Under the pieces are notes generated by a model. The model was not told where the DNA came from. It worked only from the letters and a program-made list of their open reading frames with translations, and ran no database searches. A stretch of DNA of 64,000 nucleotides, taken from NCBI RefSeq assembly GCF_022810405.1, contig NZ_JALGQE010000002.1:248001-312000 (forward strand), given 5' to 3'. Both the position numbers and the translations under genes were made by a program. Numbering within the stretch: the first letter of the stretch is position 1; each line of letters starts with the position of its first letter. Source of the stretch: Rhodococcus sp. ARC_M5. GTDB lineage: Bacteria > Actinomycetota > Actinomycetes > Mycobacteriales > Mycobacteriaceae. Shown here one piece after another: positions 30,541 through 38,726 of this stretch.

Positions 30541-32493
30541 ATGCTTTCGGGGGACGGCGGATCAGGGGTGGACGGCATCGAGACGGTGCCGCCCGCCCCT
30601 GAGGTGTCCGATCCCGAACTATCGGTGCTGGTGGATCGTGTGGAGTCCGCGGTCGCGGAGTTGGCCGAACAGGCGTCGGTGTCGTGGACGAACGCCGACC
30701 GGCGTGCGGTGATCCAGCGGATGGAAACGCTCACCCGATCGGTGACCGCGTACTCGTACACCTGGCTCAACGAACTGATCACCCAACACGGCCTCGACAT
30801 CTACCCGGGGTCGGTGCCGAGCTCGGTGGCATGGATGCTGCGGATCACCCCACGAACAGCAGGCGCACGAGTACGCCTGGCTGCCGAATTGGGTGACCGC
30901 ACCGCACTCTCGGGCGAGGTTCTGCCGCCGCTGCTGCCGCACACCGCCGACGCATTACGGGCCGGGTTGCTCGACGCCCAGCACGTGCAGATGATCCGCG
31001 AATTCTTCAAGCACTTGCCTGCCAGTGTGGATCCGCAGACCCGCGATCTCGCCGAGGAGCAGTTGGTGGGCTTCGCGTCGACCAGACGGCCCGACGATTT
31101 TGCGCCGTTGGTGGCGAACCTGGACTCGATCCTCAACCCCGACGGCGATCACGACGAGGACGAGGACGAGGACGAGGACGGTAAGCCCAAGCCACGCAAG
31201 CGACGCGATGCCTTCTTCTACCTCGGCGAACAAGGTTCAGACGGCATGTCAGAAGGCAAATTCTGTGTCGACCCCGAACTCCGCGCCTACCTCGAAGCCC
31301 TGTTCTCCAAAGCCGCGAAACCCGGCATGTACAACCCTGCCGACGGACAACCGATCACCGACGACGAGACCGACAGCGACGAGACCTCCGGCGAGGACAC
31401 CAAGAGCCCCCCAAGCGCGAGCGACGGTGCACGTCCCGATTCTGCAGCAGCCGAACCGGATTCGTCCGTATCGGATGGGGTCTCCGATACCAAGACACCA
31501 CCGCTACCGGAGCCGAAACACGGGCGGCGAGATGATGCGGGACTGTGGGGCGACGGTCCATGTGACAGTGACGGCCCTTGCGGCGACGGCTCTTGCGGTG
31601 ACGGCCCTTGCGGCGACGGCGCCGGCGACTGCGGAGGTGGCCACTGCGGTGACGACTGCGGAGGTGGCCTCGAATGCGGTTGCGGCACAGGCTCCGAAGA
31701 CACCTCCTCCGAGGACACTTCCTCCGACGGCCCTGCTGCCGGGCGTAGCGCTGGCGGGGACACCGCCGGGCAAGGTGAGAGCCGTGAGGCACGGGACGAG
31801 GCGGCGGCGTCCACGCGCGCGGCCGCAGCCCAGCGTGACATCCGCACCCAGAACGAACGCCGTCACGACGCCCTGAAACTGGCGCTCCGACACACCCTCG
31901 CCTCCGGCACACTCGGCACCCACCGCGGCCTGCCCGTCACCGCCATCGTCACCATGACCCTGAAAGACCTCGAAGCCGGCTGCGGGTACGCGAAGACCGC
32001 CACCGGATCACGAGTGTCGATCCGCGACGCCATCCGCATGGCCTCCCACGCCCACCACTACCTGACCATCTTCGACGACCACGGCAGAGCCCTCTACCTC
32101 GGCCGATCGAAACGCATCGCCTCCGCCGACCAACGCATCGTGCTCATCGCCCGCGACCGCGGCTGCAGCTTCCCCTCCTGCACCCGTCCCGCAACCTGGT
32201 GCCAAGCCCATCACGTGACCGACTGGGTCGACGGCGGCAATACCGACATCGACTCCCTCACCTTCGGCTGCGACATGCACCACGCACTCGTCGGCACCGG
32301 ACCGAACACATGGGCCACCACCAAAACCACAGCAACACATCGCTATCCAGGCCGCACCCTCTGGCACCCACCCACCGGAATGGACCCGCTCAGGCGCGGG
32401 CTGATCAACCACGCACACCACCCCGAAGAAGTCCTCTATCCACCCGACAACCCCGGAGATGCCGGGGACGAAGAACCACGACAACCCGCATGA
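30541..32493 (+). CDS. DUF222 / 13E12-family HNH endonuclease-like protein
   Basis: A 650-residue protein of the actinobacterial DUF222-HNH (REP13E12) family. The N-terminal DUF222 region covers about residues 20-280 (VESAVAELAEQASVSW, LNELITQHGLDIYPGSVPSS, AWMLRITPRTAGARVRLAAE, LLDAQHVQMIREFFKHLPAS), with an acidic run DHDEDEDEDEDGK near 200. Residues about 337-387 are a Gly/Asp/Cys low-complexity insert with repeated C-G-D-G units. The HNH domain is at about 541-585: CSFPSCTRPATWCQAHHV, DWVDGGNTDIDSL and CDMHHALV. The biochemical role of the family is not established. A PafBC-type promoter predicts induction by DNA damage. Confidence 0.9.
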   Translation: MLSGDGGSGVDGIETVPPAPEVSDPELSVLVDRVESAVAELAEQASVSWTNADRRAVIQRMETLTRSVTAYSYTWLNELITQHGLDIYPGSVPSSVAWMLRITPRTAGARVRLAAELGDRTALSGEVLPPLLPHTADALRAGLLDAQHVQMIREFFKHLPASVDPQTRDLAEEQLVGFASTRRPDDFAPLVANLDSILNPDGDHDEDEDEDEDGKPKPRKRRDAFFYLGEQGSDGMSEGKFCVDPELRAYLEALFSKAAKPGMYNPADGQPITDDETDSDETSGEDTKSPPSASDGARPDSAAAEPDSSVSDGVSDTKTPPLPEPKHGRRDDAGLWGDGPCDSDGPCGDGSCGDGPCGDGAGDCGGGHCGDDCGGGLECGCGTGSEDTSSEDTSSDGPAAGRSAGGDTAGQGESREARDEAAASTRAAAAQRDIRTQNERRHDALKLALRHTLASGTLGTHRGLPVTAIVTMTLKDLEAGCGYAKTATGSRVSIRDAIRMASHAHHYLTIFDDHGRALYLGRSKRIASADQRIVLIARDRGCSFPSCTRPATWCQAHHVTDWVDGGNTDIDSLTFGCDMHHALVGTGPNTWATTKTTATHRYPGRTLWHPPTGMDPLRRGLINHAHHPEEVLYPPDNPGDAGDEEPRQPA

Positions 32494-32640
32494 CGGCCAG
32501 CACCATCTCAGGGCACAGCTCTGCGCTGCACAGACATGCGCCGGAGCCGACGGCATGCCACACGGCGGGTGATCCACGCTTACGCCCAATACCGATCAGG
32601 TCTTCGATGAGGGCAACCATCATCGGAGTGGTACGAGTAC

Positions 32641-32982
32641 ATGGCGTACGACGAGCTTCGTGCAGATCGCATCCGCGACATCCTCTCGGACCAGGAAAGT
32701 CTGCGAGCAGAAGATGTTCAGCGGTCTGGCGTTCCCGGTGCGAGACAAGATGGTGGTGTGCGTCGGCACCGGAAAGCGGGCTCTGCTGGTTCGGGTGGAT
32801 GGAGCCCACCACGCTGTCATGGGACGCGATCGCTGATGGGTGCAGGGTGGATCACCGTCGACGCAGCGGCGCTGAGGAACGAGGCAGCACTGCAGTTCTG
32901 GGTCTCCGCGGCTCTGGAGCACAACGCCAACCCACCGAACCCAGCGAACGCAGCAAAGACAGCAAACACAGCGGGCAGGTAG
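32641..32982 (+). pseudogene. Frameshifted TfoX N-terminal-domain gene
   Basis: The pieces of one TfoX_N-type domain lie in two frames. Frame A starts MAYDELRADRIRDILSDQ at ATG 32641. The middle is in the next frame from 32702: CEQKMFSGLAFPVRDKMVV, then GTGKRALLVRVDGAHHAV, ending at a TGA near 32834. The C-terminus, GWITVDAAALRNEAALQFWV, returns to frame A. Intact relatives of about 110 residues read MAYDExLADRI...KMFGGLAF...LLVRVD...AW in a single frame. Two compensating shifts are needed, so this is a decayed gene unless both are sequencing errors. Nothing else is visible in 32494-33115. Confidence 0.8.
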
Positions 32983-33115
32983 CACCCGTCGACGTTTCCG
33001 CCTCGATCCCACGGACCAGGGGCAGTCCGAATCACGCTGATCGGAAGTCTTGCTCGACGCGGAGATTCTCGCGACGATCGGTCGAGTCCATCACTCATCG
33101 AGGAACGGGTCAGCC

Positions 33116-33397
33116 ATGGTCGAGCACGTCGAATCTCGGAATTGGCAGATCGACGCACTCTGCCGCGGACAGGACTCGGAGATCTTCTTCTCCCCGTCCG
33201 GCGAAGGGCGATCCGCACGCCGCGCCCGGGAGGACCGCGCGAAGCAGGTGTGCGCGGGCTGCGGGGTCGTCGAGCAATGCCGACGGTTCGCACTGGCCGC
33301 CAACGAACCGTTCGGAGTCTGGGGCGGAACGACTGCCCGCGAGCGACAACAGCACCGAGCCAACTCCCGACGTAGCGAAGAACTGCAGGCGAGCTGA
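33116..33397 (+). CDS. WhiB-family transcriptional regulator
   Basis: A 93-residue iron-sulfur regulator. The four cluster Cys are at about 16, 46, 49 and 55 (ALCRG; VCAGCGVVEQC), followed by the family turn GVWGGTTARER and a basic tail with RRS. RRARE before the cluster is also typical. WhiB proteins act with the primary sigma factor in redox or stress responses; the subclass is not clear from this sequence. ATG 33116 was chosen; the frame is open upstream without protein-like content. Confidence 0.9.
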   Translation: MVEHVESRNWQIDALCRGQDSEIFFSPSGEGRSARRAREDRAKQVCAGCGVVEQCRRFALAANEPFGVWGGTTARERQQHRANSRRSEELQAS

Positions 33398-33421
33398 GTA
33401 CCGGTAGTAGACAATGGAAGG

Positions 33422-34219
33422 GTGAGTGAAACCGAGAAGCCTCAGCAGTGGACGTACTTGATGGACATGGACGGCGTTCTGGTTCACGAGGACCATCTGA
33501 TTCCCGGTGCCGATACGTTCCTCGCCGAGCTGCAGGCCAACGAGATTCCGTTCATCGTGCTGACGAACAATTCGATTCGCACACCCCGCGACCTGCGGGC
33601 GCGCCTGGCATTCACCGGCCTGGACATTCCGGAGAAGTCGATCTGGACTTCCGCTCTCGCCACGGCGACGTTCCTGGGTGCCCAGCGGCCCGGGGGCAGT
33701 GCGTATGTCGTCGGCGAGTCCGGTCTCACCACCGCGTTGCACGACATCGGCTACACCCTCACCGACTCGAGCCCGGATTACGTGGTGCTCGGCGAGACCC
33801 GGACGTATTCGTTCGAGGCGATCACCACCGCCATTCGACTCGTCGAGAAGGGTTCGCGTTTCATCGCCACCAACCCCGACGCCACCGGCCCGTCCCGTGA
33901 GGGCTCGTTGCCCGCGACGGGTTCGGTGGCCGCGCTGATCACCAAGGCCACCGGCAAGGAGCCGTACTACGTGGGCAAGCCCAACGCGCTGATGATGCGT
34001 TCGGCGCTGCGCGCGATCGGCGGACACTCCGAGAACACGCTCATGATCGGCGACCGGATGGACACCGACGTGCTCTCGGGACTCGAAGCCGGGCTGCAGA
34101 CCATCCTGGTTCTCACCGGAATTTCGACGGTCCAGTCCGTCGAGCAGTACCCGTTCCGACCCACCAAAGTCCTCGATTCCGTCGCAGACCTGGTGGGCCG
34201 CACACAGAACCCGTTCTGA
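33422..34219 (+). CDS. HAD-IIA family hydrolase (NagD-like)
   Basis: A 265-residue phosphatase. HAD motifs are YLMDMDGVLVHEDHLIPGA (nucleophile DxD), FIVLTNNSIRTPRDL (motif II, TNNS), YYVGKPNALMM (Lys motif III) and LMIGDRMDTDVLSGLEAG (motif IV). Between them lies a type IIA cap (ALATATFLGAQRP, YVVGESGLTTALHDIGYTL). The substrate is unknown; relatives dephosphorylate nucleotides or glycolytic side products. The GTG start is preceded by GGAAGG. Its stop overlaps the ATG of the isochorismate synthase gene (TGATG). Confidence 0.9.
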   Translation: MSETEKPQQWTYLMDMDGVLVHEDHLIPGADTFLAELQANEIPFIVLTNNSIRTPRDLRARLAFTGLDIPEKSIWTSALATATFLGAQRPGGSAYVVGESGLTTALHDIGYTLTDSSPDYVVLGETRTYSFEAITTAIRLVEKGSRFIATNPDATGPSREGSLPATGSVAALITKATGKEPYYVGKPNALMMRSALRAIGGHSENTLMIGDRMDTDVLSGLEAGLQTILVLTGISTVQSVEQYPFRPTKVLDSVADLVGRTQNPF

Positions 34220-35292
34220 TGACACCCGAATTCGTACTCTCCCGCCAGGATCACCACGTCGTCGGACTGGGCGTCCGGCACGCGTTTCCCGATATCGCCG
34301 ACGCGGTGGCCGCGGTGCGGGCGGGCCGAAATGTCGTCGGCGCACTCCCTTTCGACATGTCCGACGCCACGGCGCTGATCGAGCCGGAGGAGTTCTACCG
34401 CCTCGACGGGCCCTGGGCGACCGTGGACGCTCTGCCGTCGCTACCGACGGTGACCGTCTCGCGGCAGATTCCGGAACCGGACGTTCACGTGCAGCGAGTG
34501 CGGGCTGTCGTCGAGCAACTCGAAGCCGGTGTCGCGGAGAAGATCGTGCTCGCGCGGGCCATCGAAGTGACGGCGGATTCGCCGATCGAGCCTGCCTCGG
34601 TGTTGAGCGCGCTCGTCACGCGTGATCCGATGGGCAACGGCTTCCTGGCCGACCTGTCCACTGCAGGCAAGCCCGGCACCCGCATCGTCGGTGCGAGTCC
34701 CGAGTTGCTGGTGCGCAAGCGCGGCACCATCGTCACCTGCCACCCGTTCGCCGGAACGGCAGCGCGCTCCACCGACCCCGACGAGGAAGCACGCATCTCC
34801 GCAGCGCTGGCGGCCAGCGCCAAGGACCAAGCCGAGCACCGCTTCGTCGTCGACGAGATCAAGGTAGCGCTGGCACCGTTCTGCGAGACGCTCGATGTGC
34901 CCGAGTCACCCCAGTTGAGCAGCACACCTCAGCTGTGGCACCTGTCGACGCCCATCGTCGGTACCCTGGCCGATCCCGCGACGTCCGCGCTCGACCTCGC
35001 GCTGGCACTGCATCCCACCGCCGCCGTCGCCGGTGTTCCCCGAGCCGCGGCAATGGCTGCGATCACCGACGTCGAAGGATCTCGAGGCTTCTACGCCGGA
35101 GCCGTCGGATGGACGGACGGTAGCGGTGACGGCGAATGGATGGTGACCATCCGCTGCATCGAGCTCTCGCCAGATGGACTGTCGGGCACCGCCACCGCCG
35201 GAGGCGGCATCGTCGAGAACTCCGATCCCGACGCCGAACTCGACGAAACCACCGCGAAGTTCAGAACGGTGCTCAGCGTCTTCGAGCGCTGA
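34219..35292 (+). CDS. entC: Isochorismate synthase
   Basis: Chorismate to isochorismate, for menaquinone or siderophore synthesis; 357 residues. Chorismate-binding motifs are EAGVAEKIVLARAIEV, TRIVGASPELLVRKRG, HPFAGTAARSTDPDEEA, HRFVVDEIKVALAPFC, LSTPIVGTLA, HPTAAVAGVPRAAAMAAI, SRGFYAGAVGWTDGSGDGEW and the C-terminal GGGIVENSDPDAELDET. It lacks a glutamine-amidotransferase or lyase partner nearby, which argues against anthranilate or salicylate synthases. Translationally coupled to the HAD phosphatase. Confidence 0.92.
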   Translation: MTPEFVLSRQDHHVVGLGVRHAFPDIADAVAAVRAGRNVVGALPFDMSDATALIEPEEFYRLDGPWATVDALPSLPTVTVSRQIPEPDVHVQRVRAVVEQLEAGVAEKIVLARAIEVTADSPIEPASVLSALVTRDPMGNGFLADLSTAGKPGTRIVGASPELLVRKRGTIVTCHPFAGTAARSTDPDEEARISAALAASAKDQAEHRFVVDEIKVALAPFCETLDVPESPQLSSTPQLWHLSTPIVGTLADPATSALDLALALHPTAAVAGVPRAAAMAAITDVEGSRGFYAGAVGWTDGSGDGEWMVTIRCIELSPDGLSGTATAGGGIVENSDPDAELDETTAKFRTVLSVFER

Positions 35293-35297
35293 CCCGG

Positions 35298-36554
35298 CTA
35301 CTTCAACGCCTGATCCAGATCTCCGATCAGATCCTCGGTGTCTTCGAGGCCGATGGAAATGCGCACGACGCCGTCGGTGATCCCCACTGCCGCACGCCCT
35401 TCCGGACCCATCGCGCGGTGCGTTGTGGTCGCCGGGTGGGTGATCAGCGACTTGGAGTCACCGAGGTTGTTGGAGATGTCGACGATACGCAGTGCGTCGA
35501 GCACCTCGAAGGCGCGCTTCTTGCCCTCTCCCTCGGGGGCGTCGAGCTCGAACGTGACGACGGTACCGCCGCCCGACATCTGCGACTTGGCCAGCTCGTA
35601 CTGCGGATGTGACTGCAGGAAGGGATATTTCACCCAGCGCACCGACGGATGGCCTTCGAGGAATTCGGCGATCTGCAGTGCGGAGTTCACCGAATGCCGC
35701 ACCCGCACCGGCATCGTCTCGAGTCCCTTGAGCAGCGTCCAGGCATTGAACGGACTCAGCGCAGGGCCGGTGTGCCGCATCAGGGTCTGCACCGGTCCGT
35801 CGATGTACTCCTTCGATCCGAGGATCGCACCACCGAGCACCCGCCCCTGACCGTCGATGTGCTTGGTGCCCGAGTACACCACCACATCGGCACCGAGTTC
35901 CAGGCTGCGCTGCAGCAACGGCGTCGCGAATACGTTGTCCAACACCACCGTTGCGCCGGCGGCATGAGCCAGCTCGGATACGCGTCGAACATCGACCAAC
36001 GACTGCATCGGATTGGACGGGGTCTCGAAGAACACGGCCGTCGTCGGCACCGACAGCGCCTGCTCCCACTGCTCGAGGTCTTCGCCGTCGACGAACACAG
36101 TCTCGACACCCCAGCGCGGCAGAATCTCGTTGCAGACGACGAAGCAGGAACCGAAAAGGCTACGCGCAGCGACCAATCGGTCACCGGCCTTCAACAGTGC
36201 GCCGAGTGCGGTGAACACCGCGGACATCCCACTCGAGGTACCGAAGCACGCCTCGGCCCCCTCGATCAACCGCAGCCGCTCCTCGAACATCTTCACCGTC
36301 GGGTTGCCGTAACGCGAGTACACGAAGTGATCGATGTCGCCGGTGAAGGCCTGCTCGGCTGCGCCGGCACTCTCGTAGACGAAACCCGAAGAGAGATACA
36401 GCGCTTCGGCGTTCTCGTCGAAACCGGATCGCATCAAGCCGCCGCGTACCCCGAGCGTTGCCTGACCCACACCCTCGGGTAACGGCTTGTCGAATCCCCC
36501 ACCTCGTGGAATCCCCTTGTCGCTTCGCTCCTGCCCGCCGCCCGGAATACTCAC
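35298..36554 (-). CDS. metZ: O-succinylhomoserine sulfhydrylase
   Basis: PLP enzyme that makes homocysteine from O-succinylhomoserine and sulfide; 418 residues. Cys/Met metabolism fold: LYLSSGFVYESAGAAEQAF, YSRYGNPTVKMFEERLRLIE, CFGTSSGMSAVFTALGALL, VFFETPSNPMQSLVDVRRV, VVLDNVFATPLLQRSLELGA and DVVVYSGTKHIDGQGRVLGG, in which the Lys binds PLP. The start at GTG 36554 has a GGAGG ribosome site. It overlaps the rhodanese gene by four bases, the same pair as Rv0390-Rv0391 in mycobacteria. Confidence 0.95.
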   Translation of the reverse strand: MSIPGGGQERSDKGIPRGGGFDKPLPEGVGQATLGVRGGLMRSGFDENAEALYLSSGFVYESAGAAEQAFTGDIDHFVYSRYGNPTVKMFEERLRLIEGAEACFGTSSGMSAVFTALGALLKAGDRLVAARSLFGSCFVVCNEILPRWGVETVFVDGEDLEQWEQALSVPTTAVFFETPSNPMQSLVDVRRVSELAHAAGATVVLDNVFATPLLQRSLELGADVVVYSGTKHIDGQGRVLGGAILGSKEYIDGPVQTLMRHTGPALSPFNAWTLLKGLETMPVRVRHSVNSALQIAEFLEGHPSVRWVKYPFLQSHPQYELAKSQMSGGGTVVTFELDAPEGEGKKRAFEVLDALRIVDISNNLGDSKSLITHPATTTHRAMGPEGRAAVGITDGVVRISIGLEDTEDLIGDLDQALK

Positions 36555-36964
36555 GACTGCCTCCAGGGCAACCCGACCGCACGCCACCCCACGGCACCGC
36601 GATGACCGTCGGCGTCGGTGGCACCTTCGAAGCCGTCGAGCACGTTGTAGGACGGGCCGATTCCTGCAGCCGTCGCGGCCTCGGCGGCACCGATGGACCG
36701 CTGACCGGAGCGGCACAGGAACACCACCGGTCGTTCCCCGTCCACGCCTGCGGCTTTCAGGTCTTCGACGAAGTTGGTGTTTCTGGCACCGTCGGGGAAG
36801 CTGACCCACTCGATCAGATGTGTCGGACGCTCGATACCGGAGGTGTCCGGAACGCCGACATACTGCCACTCGGCGCGCGTCCGAACGTCCACGAGCACGG
36901 CCTCGGGGTTGCTCTGCAGCAATTCCCATGCGGCTTCCGGGGTTATGTCACCTGCGTAGGTCAC
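36551..36964 (-). CDS. Rhodanese-like sulfurtransferase
   Basis: A 137-residue single rhodanese domain. AWELLQSNPEAVLVDVRTRA and EWQYVGVPDTSG carry the family start; VVFLCRSGQRSIGAAEAATA holds the active-site Cys loop, CRSGQR; NVLDGFEGATDADGHRG and GWRAVGLPWRQ form the end. It probably passes sulfane sulfur within methionine or cysteine metabolism, because it is coupled to metZ by a GTGA overlap. GTG start at 36964. Confidence 0.92.
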   Translation of the reverse strand: MTYAGDITPEAAWELLQSNPEAVLVDVRTRAEWQYVGVPDTSGIERPTHLIEWVSFPDGARNTNFVEDLKAAGVDGERPVVFLCRSGQRSIGAAEAATAAGIGPSYNVLDGFEGATDADGHRGAVGWRAVGLPWRQS

Positions 36965-37009
36965 TTGCTCAGCCTTCCGTCACTTGCTGCTACGTCACAC
37001 ATACCAAGA

Positions 37010-37537
37010 TCAGACATTGCACACCAGCCACTTGTCGTCGACACGGACGAAGTTCCACACGTCGTCGGTCTGCACTCCGGATTTCTCTTCCTTCAGCGGG
37101 ACCGTGACCATTCCGCGGTCGCCGTTGACCTGATACTCGGACGGCACACCGTCGATGGACGTTTCGCCGTTGCGCTCGACCTCGCCGGCCCGATCGGTTC
37201 GGTACTGCGCATCGTCACCCGGAATCAGGCGCTCGACCTGATCGAAACAGGTATTCCGGCGGAGCAACTCCGCATCTCCGGTGTTCTGCGCTTCGAGGAA
37301 GCCGTCGAGGCTGTCGGTGAGCAGCTGGGCCTGTGTCACGTTGTCCTCGGCGGGCGCGAACTTCGAAGCTGCGAAGATGCCGACGAGCAACACGACGACG
37401 ATGCCGACAGCGATGATGAACGGCCACGCGGTGGGCGCACGCTGCTCTCCGGAATCGGCAGCGGCCTTCGACGCGTTGTTGCGCGCTTCCTCACGACTGT
37501 CGACCCACTGCTGCCTACGTTCACTCCACGACGCCAT
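37010..37537 (-). CDS. Hypothetical membrane-anchored NTF2-like protein
   Basis: A 175-residue protein: a cytoplasmic Arg/Glu-rich start (MASWSERRQQWVDSREEARN), one helix (AWPFIIAVGIVVVLLVGIFAA), and an outside domain resembling the DUF4878/NTF2-like group (LLTDSLDGFLEAQNTGDAEL, LRRNTCFDQVERLI, VWNFVRVDDKWLVCNV) with two Cys that could pair. The same design, TM helix, short helical segment with a conserved Cys, and a C-terminal W-x-V-C, occurs in the protein at 58628-59458. ATG 37537 is favoured by GAGGA upstream. Function unknown. Confidence 0.75.
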   Translation of the reverse strand: MASWSERRQQWVDSREEARNNASKAAADSGEQRAPTAWPFIIAVGIVVVLLVGIFAASKFAPAEDNVTQAQLLTDSLDGFLEAQNTGDAELLRRNTCFDQVERLIPGDDAQYRTDRAGEVERNGETSIDGVPSEYQVNGDRGMVTVPLKEEKSGVQTDDVWNFVRVDDKWLVCNV

Positions 37538-37571
37538 GACGGCAATCTTCCTCGATCCCACGGGCTCAGCA

Positions 37572-38432
37572 CTATCGGGGGCCGACCGGGATGTCTCCTC
37601 GTAACGTGATGCGGTGCATCGTGCGGCGCTCGGTGCCGTAGTCGCGGTTGGCGTAGTGCGAAGTACTGCGGTTGTCCCACAACACCAGATCGCCCAATCG
37701 CCAGCGGTGCCGCACGATGTGTTCGGGCTTGGTCAGGTGCGCGTACAGCAGATCCAGGATCCCGCGACTCTCGGCCTCGGACACCCCCACGATGTGGGAG
37801 GTGAAACCCGGATTGACGAACAGCCCCTTGCGGCCGGTTTCCGGATGGACCCGCACGACGGGATGTTCGACGGGAACAAGCGCGGTGACTTCCTTGCCGT
37901 CCCACACGTTGCCTTTTCCGCCGCGCTTCTGCGCGAGGTAGTAGCCGAATTCTCGGTTGCCGTCGTGGATTGCCGTGAGTCCGTCGATCATGCGGCGAAC
38001 CGGTGCCGACAGCGACTCGTAGGCGAGCTGACTGTCGGCCCAGTTGGTGTCACCGCCGTGCGGGGGCAGGACGACGGGACGCAGGATCGACCCCATCGGC
38101 GGGCGTTCCATGAACGTGACGTCGGTGTGCCAGACGTCGGCGAAACCGTTGTCCTGACTGTCCAACGCGTACACCTCGGGGGCGACGTGGCCGCTGTCGT
38201 GCACCGGATGACCTGCGGTGAGGTCACCGAGTCTGCGACCGAATTCGATGTGTGCCGCGTCGTCGAATGCCTGCCCGCGCAGCACCAGGACCTTGTGTTC
38301 GACGAGGGCGCGGCCCACGGCATGAACCTGCGCATCGGTCGCCGAGGCGACGTCCAGGCCGATGACCTCGGCGCCGAACGACGGGCCGAACTTGTCGAGA
38401 GTGAGCGTGGTGGTCTGTTCCAGGGTGGTCAT
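37572..38432 (-). CDS. TauD/TfdA family 2-oxoglutarate-dependent dioxygenase
   Basis: A 286-residue Fe(II)/2-oxoglutarate oxygenase. The metal triad is visible as WHTDVTF (His, Asp) and the second His in RTMHRITLRGD, with the 2-oxoglutarate Arg nearby; other family segments are FGPSFGAEVIGLDVASATDA, LVEHKVLVLRGQAFDDAAHI, FVNPGFTSHIVGVSEAES and LVLWDNRSTSHYANRDYG. The family cleaves taurine, alkyl sulfates or aromatic ethers. A cysteine-rich leader peptide upstream (38534-38608) points to sulfur-starvation control and so to a sulfonate or sulfate-ester substrate. ATG 38432 has GAGGA. Confidence 0.92.
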   Translation of the reverse strand: MTTLEQTTTLTLDKFGPSFGAEVIGLDVASATDAQVHAVGRALVEHKVLVLRGQAFDDAAHIEFGRRLGDLTAGHPVHDSGHVAPEVYALDSQDNGFADVWHTDVTFMERPPMGSILRPVVLPPHGGDTNWADSQLAYESLSAPVRRMIDGLTAIHDGNREFGYYLAQKRGGKGNVWDGKEVTALVPVEHPVVRVHPETGRKGLFVNPGFTSHIVGVSEAESRGILDLLYAHLTKPEHIVRHRWRLGDLVLWDNRSTSHYANRDYGTERRTMHRITLRGDIPVGPR

Positions 38433-38533
38433 GTGTCCTCGAATCTGTGCACGGCGAGAGGGCTGATCCAGGCAGCGCTGCCGTCGAAAGAGGGTCCCGT
38501 CCTGTTCAGGGAGGGGAAGGGCGTCGGGTCAGG

Positions 38534-38608
38534 TCACCGACAACACATGTTGGTGCAGGTACGACAGAAGTCGACGGTGAACCGTCGGACCAGGTATGTC
38601 GTCTGCAC
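38534..38608 (-). CDS. Cysteine-rich leader peptide (attenuator uORF)
   Basis: A 24-codon reading frame from GTG 38608 to TGA 38534, 101 bases before the TauD-type gene. It ends VRRFTVDFCRTCTNMCCR with four Cys, two adjacent at the end. This follows the actinobacterial pattern R-R-x-H/T-V-D-F/L-C-R...C-C of leader peptides upstream of sulfur genes, where ribosome stalling at Cys codons controls the gene behind. The match is to the pattern as I know it, not to a searched homologue. The adjacent TauD-type gene is a typical sulfur-scavenging target. Confidence 0.75.
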   Translation of the reverse strand: MQTTYLVRRFTVDFCRTCTNMCCR

Positions 38609-38726
38609 AGAGCAATTCCTACCGGAAACCGGGAAATCCGGCAAGTTGCCCACTGCCCCAGCTCAGGTTGTCCTTAATTTATGCTGGGGTGTCCGCACTT
38701 CCCTCGAAGAAGGTAGCTCGCTGCAC

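Noticed and set aside
32199-33407. A 402-codon plus-strand frame spanning the end of the HNH gene, the TfoX remnant and whiB
   Set aside because: It overlaps the HNH domain and WhiB in other frames, and its product is a mix of unrelated Arg/Ser-rich sequence.
38622-38641. CCGGA-N10-TCCGG upstream of fprA as a definite operator
   Set aside because: Five-base arms are too short to be significant in GC-rich DNA; it is mentioned only in the fprA entry.
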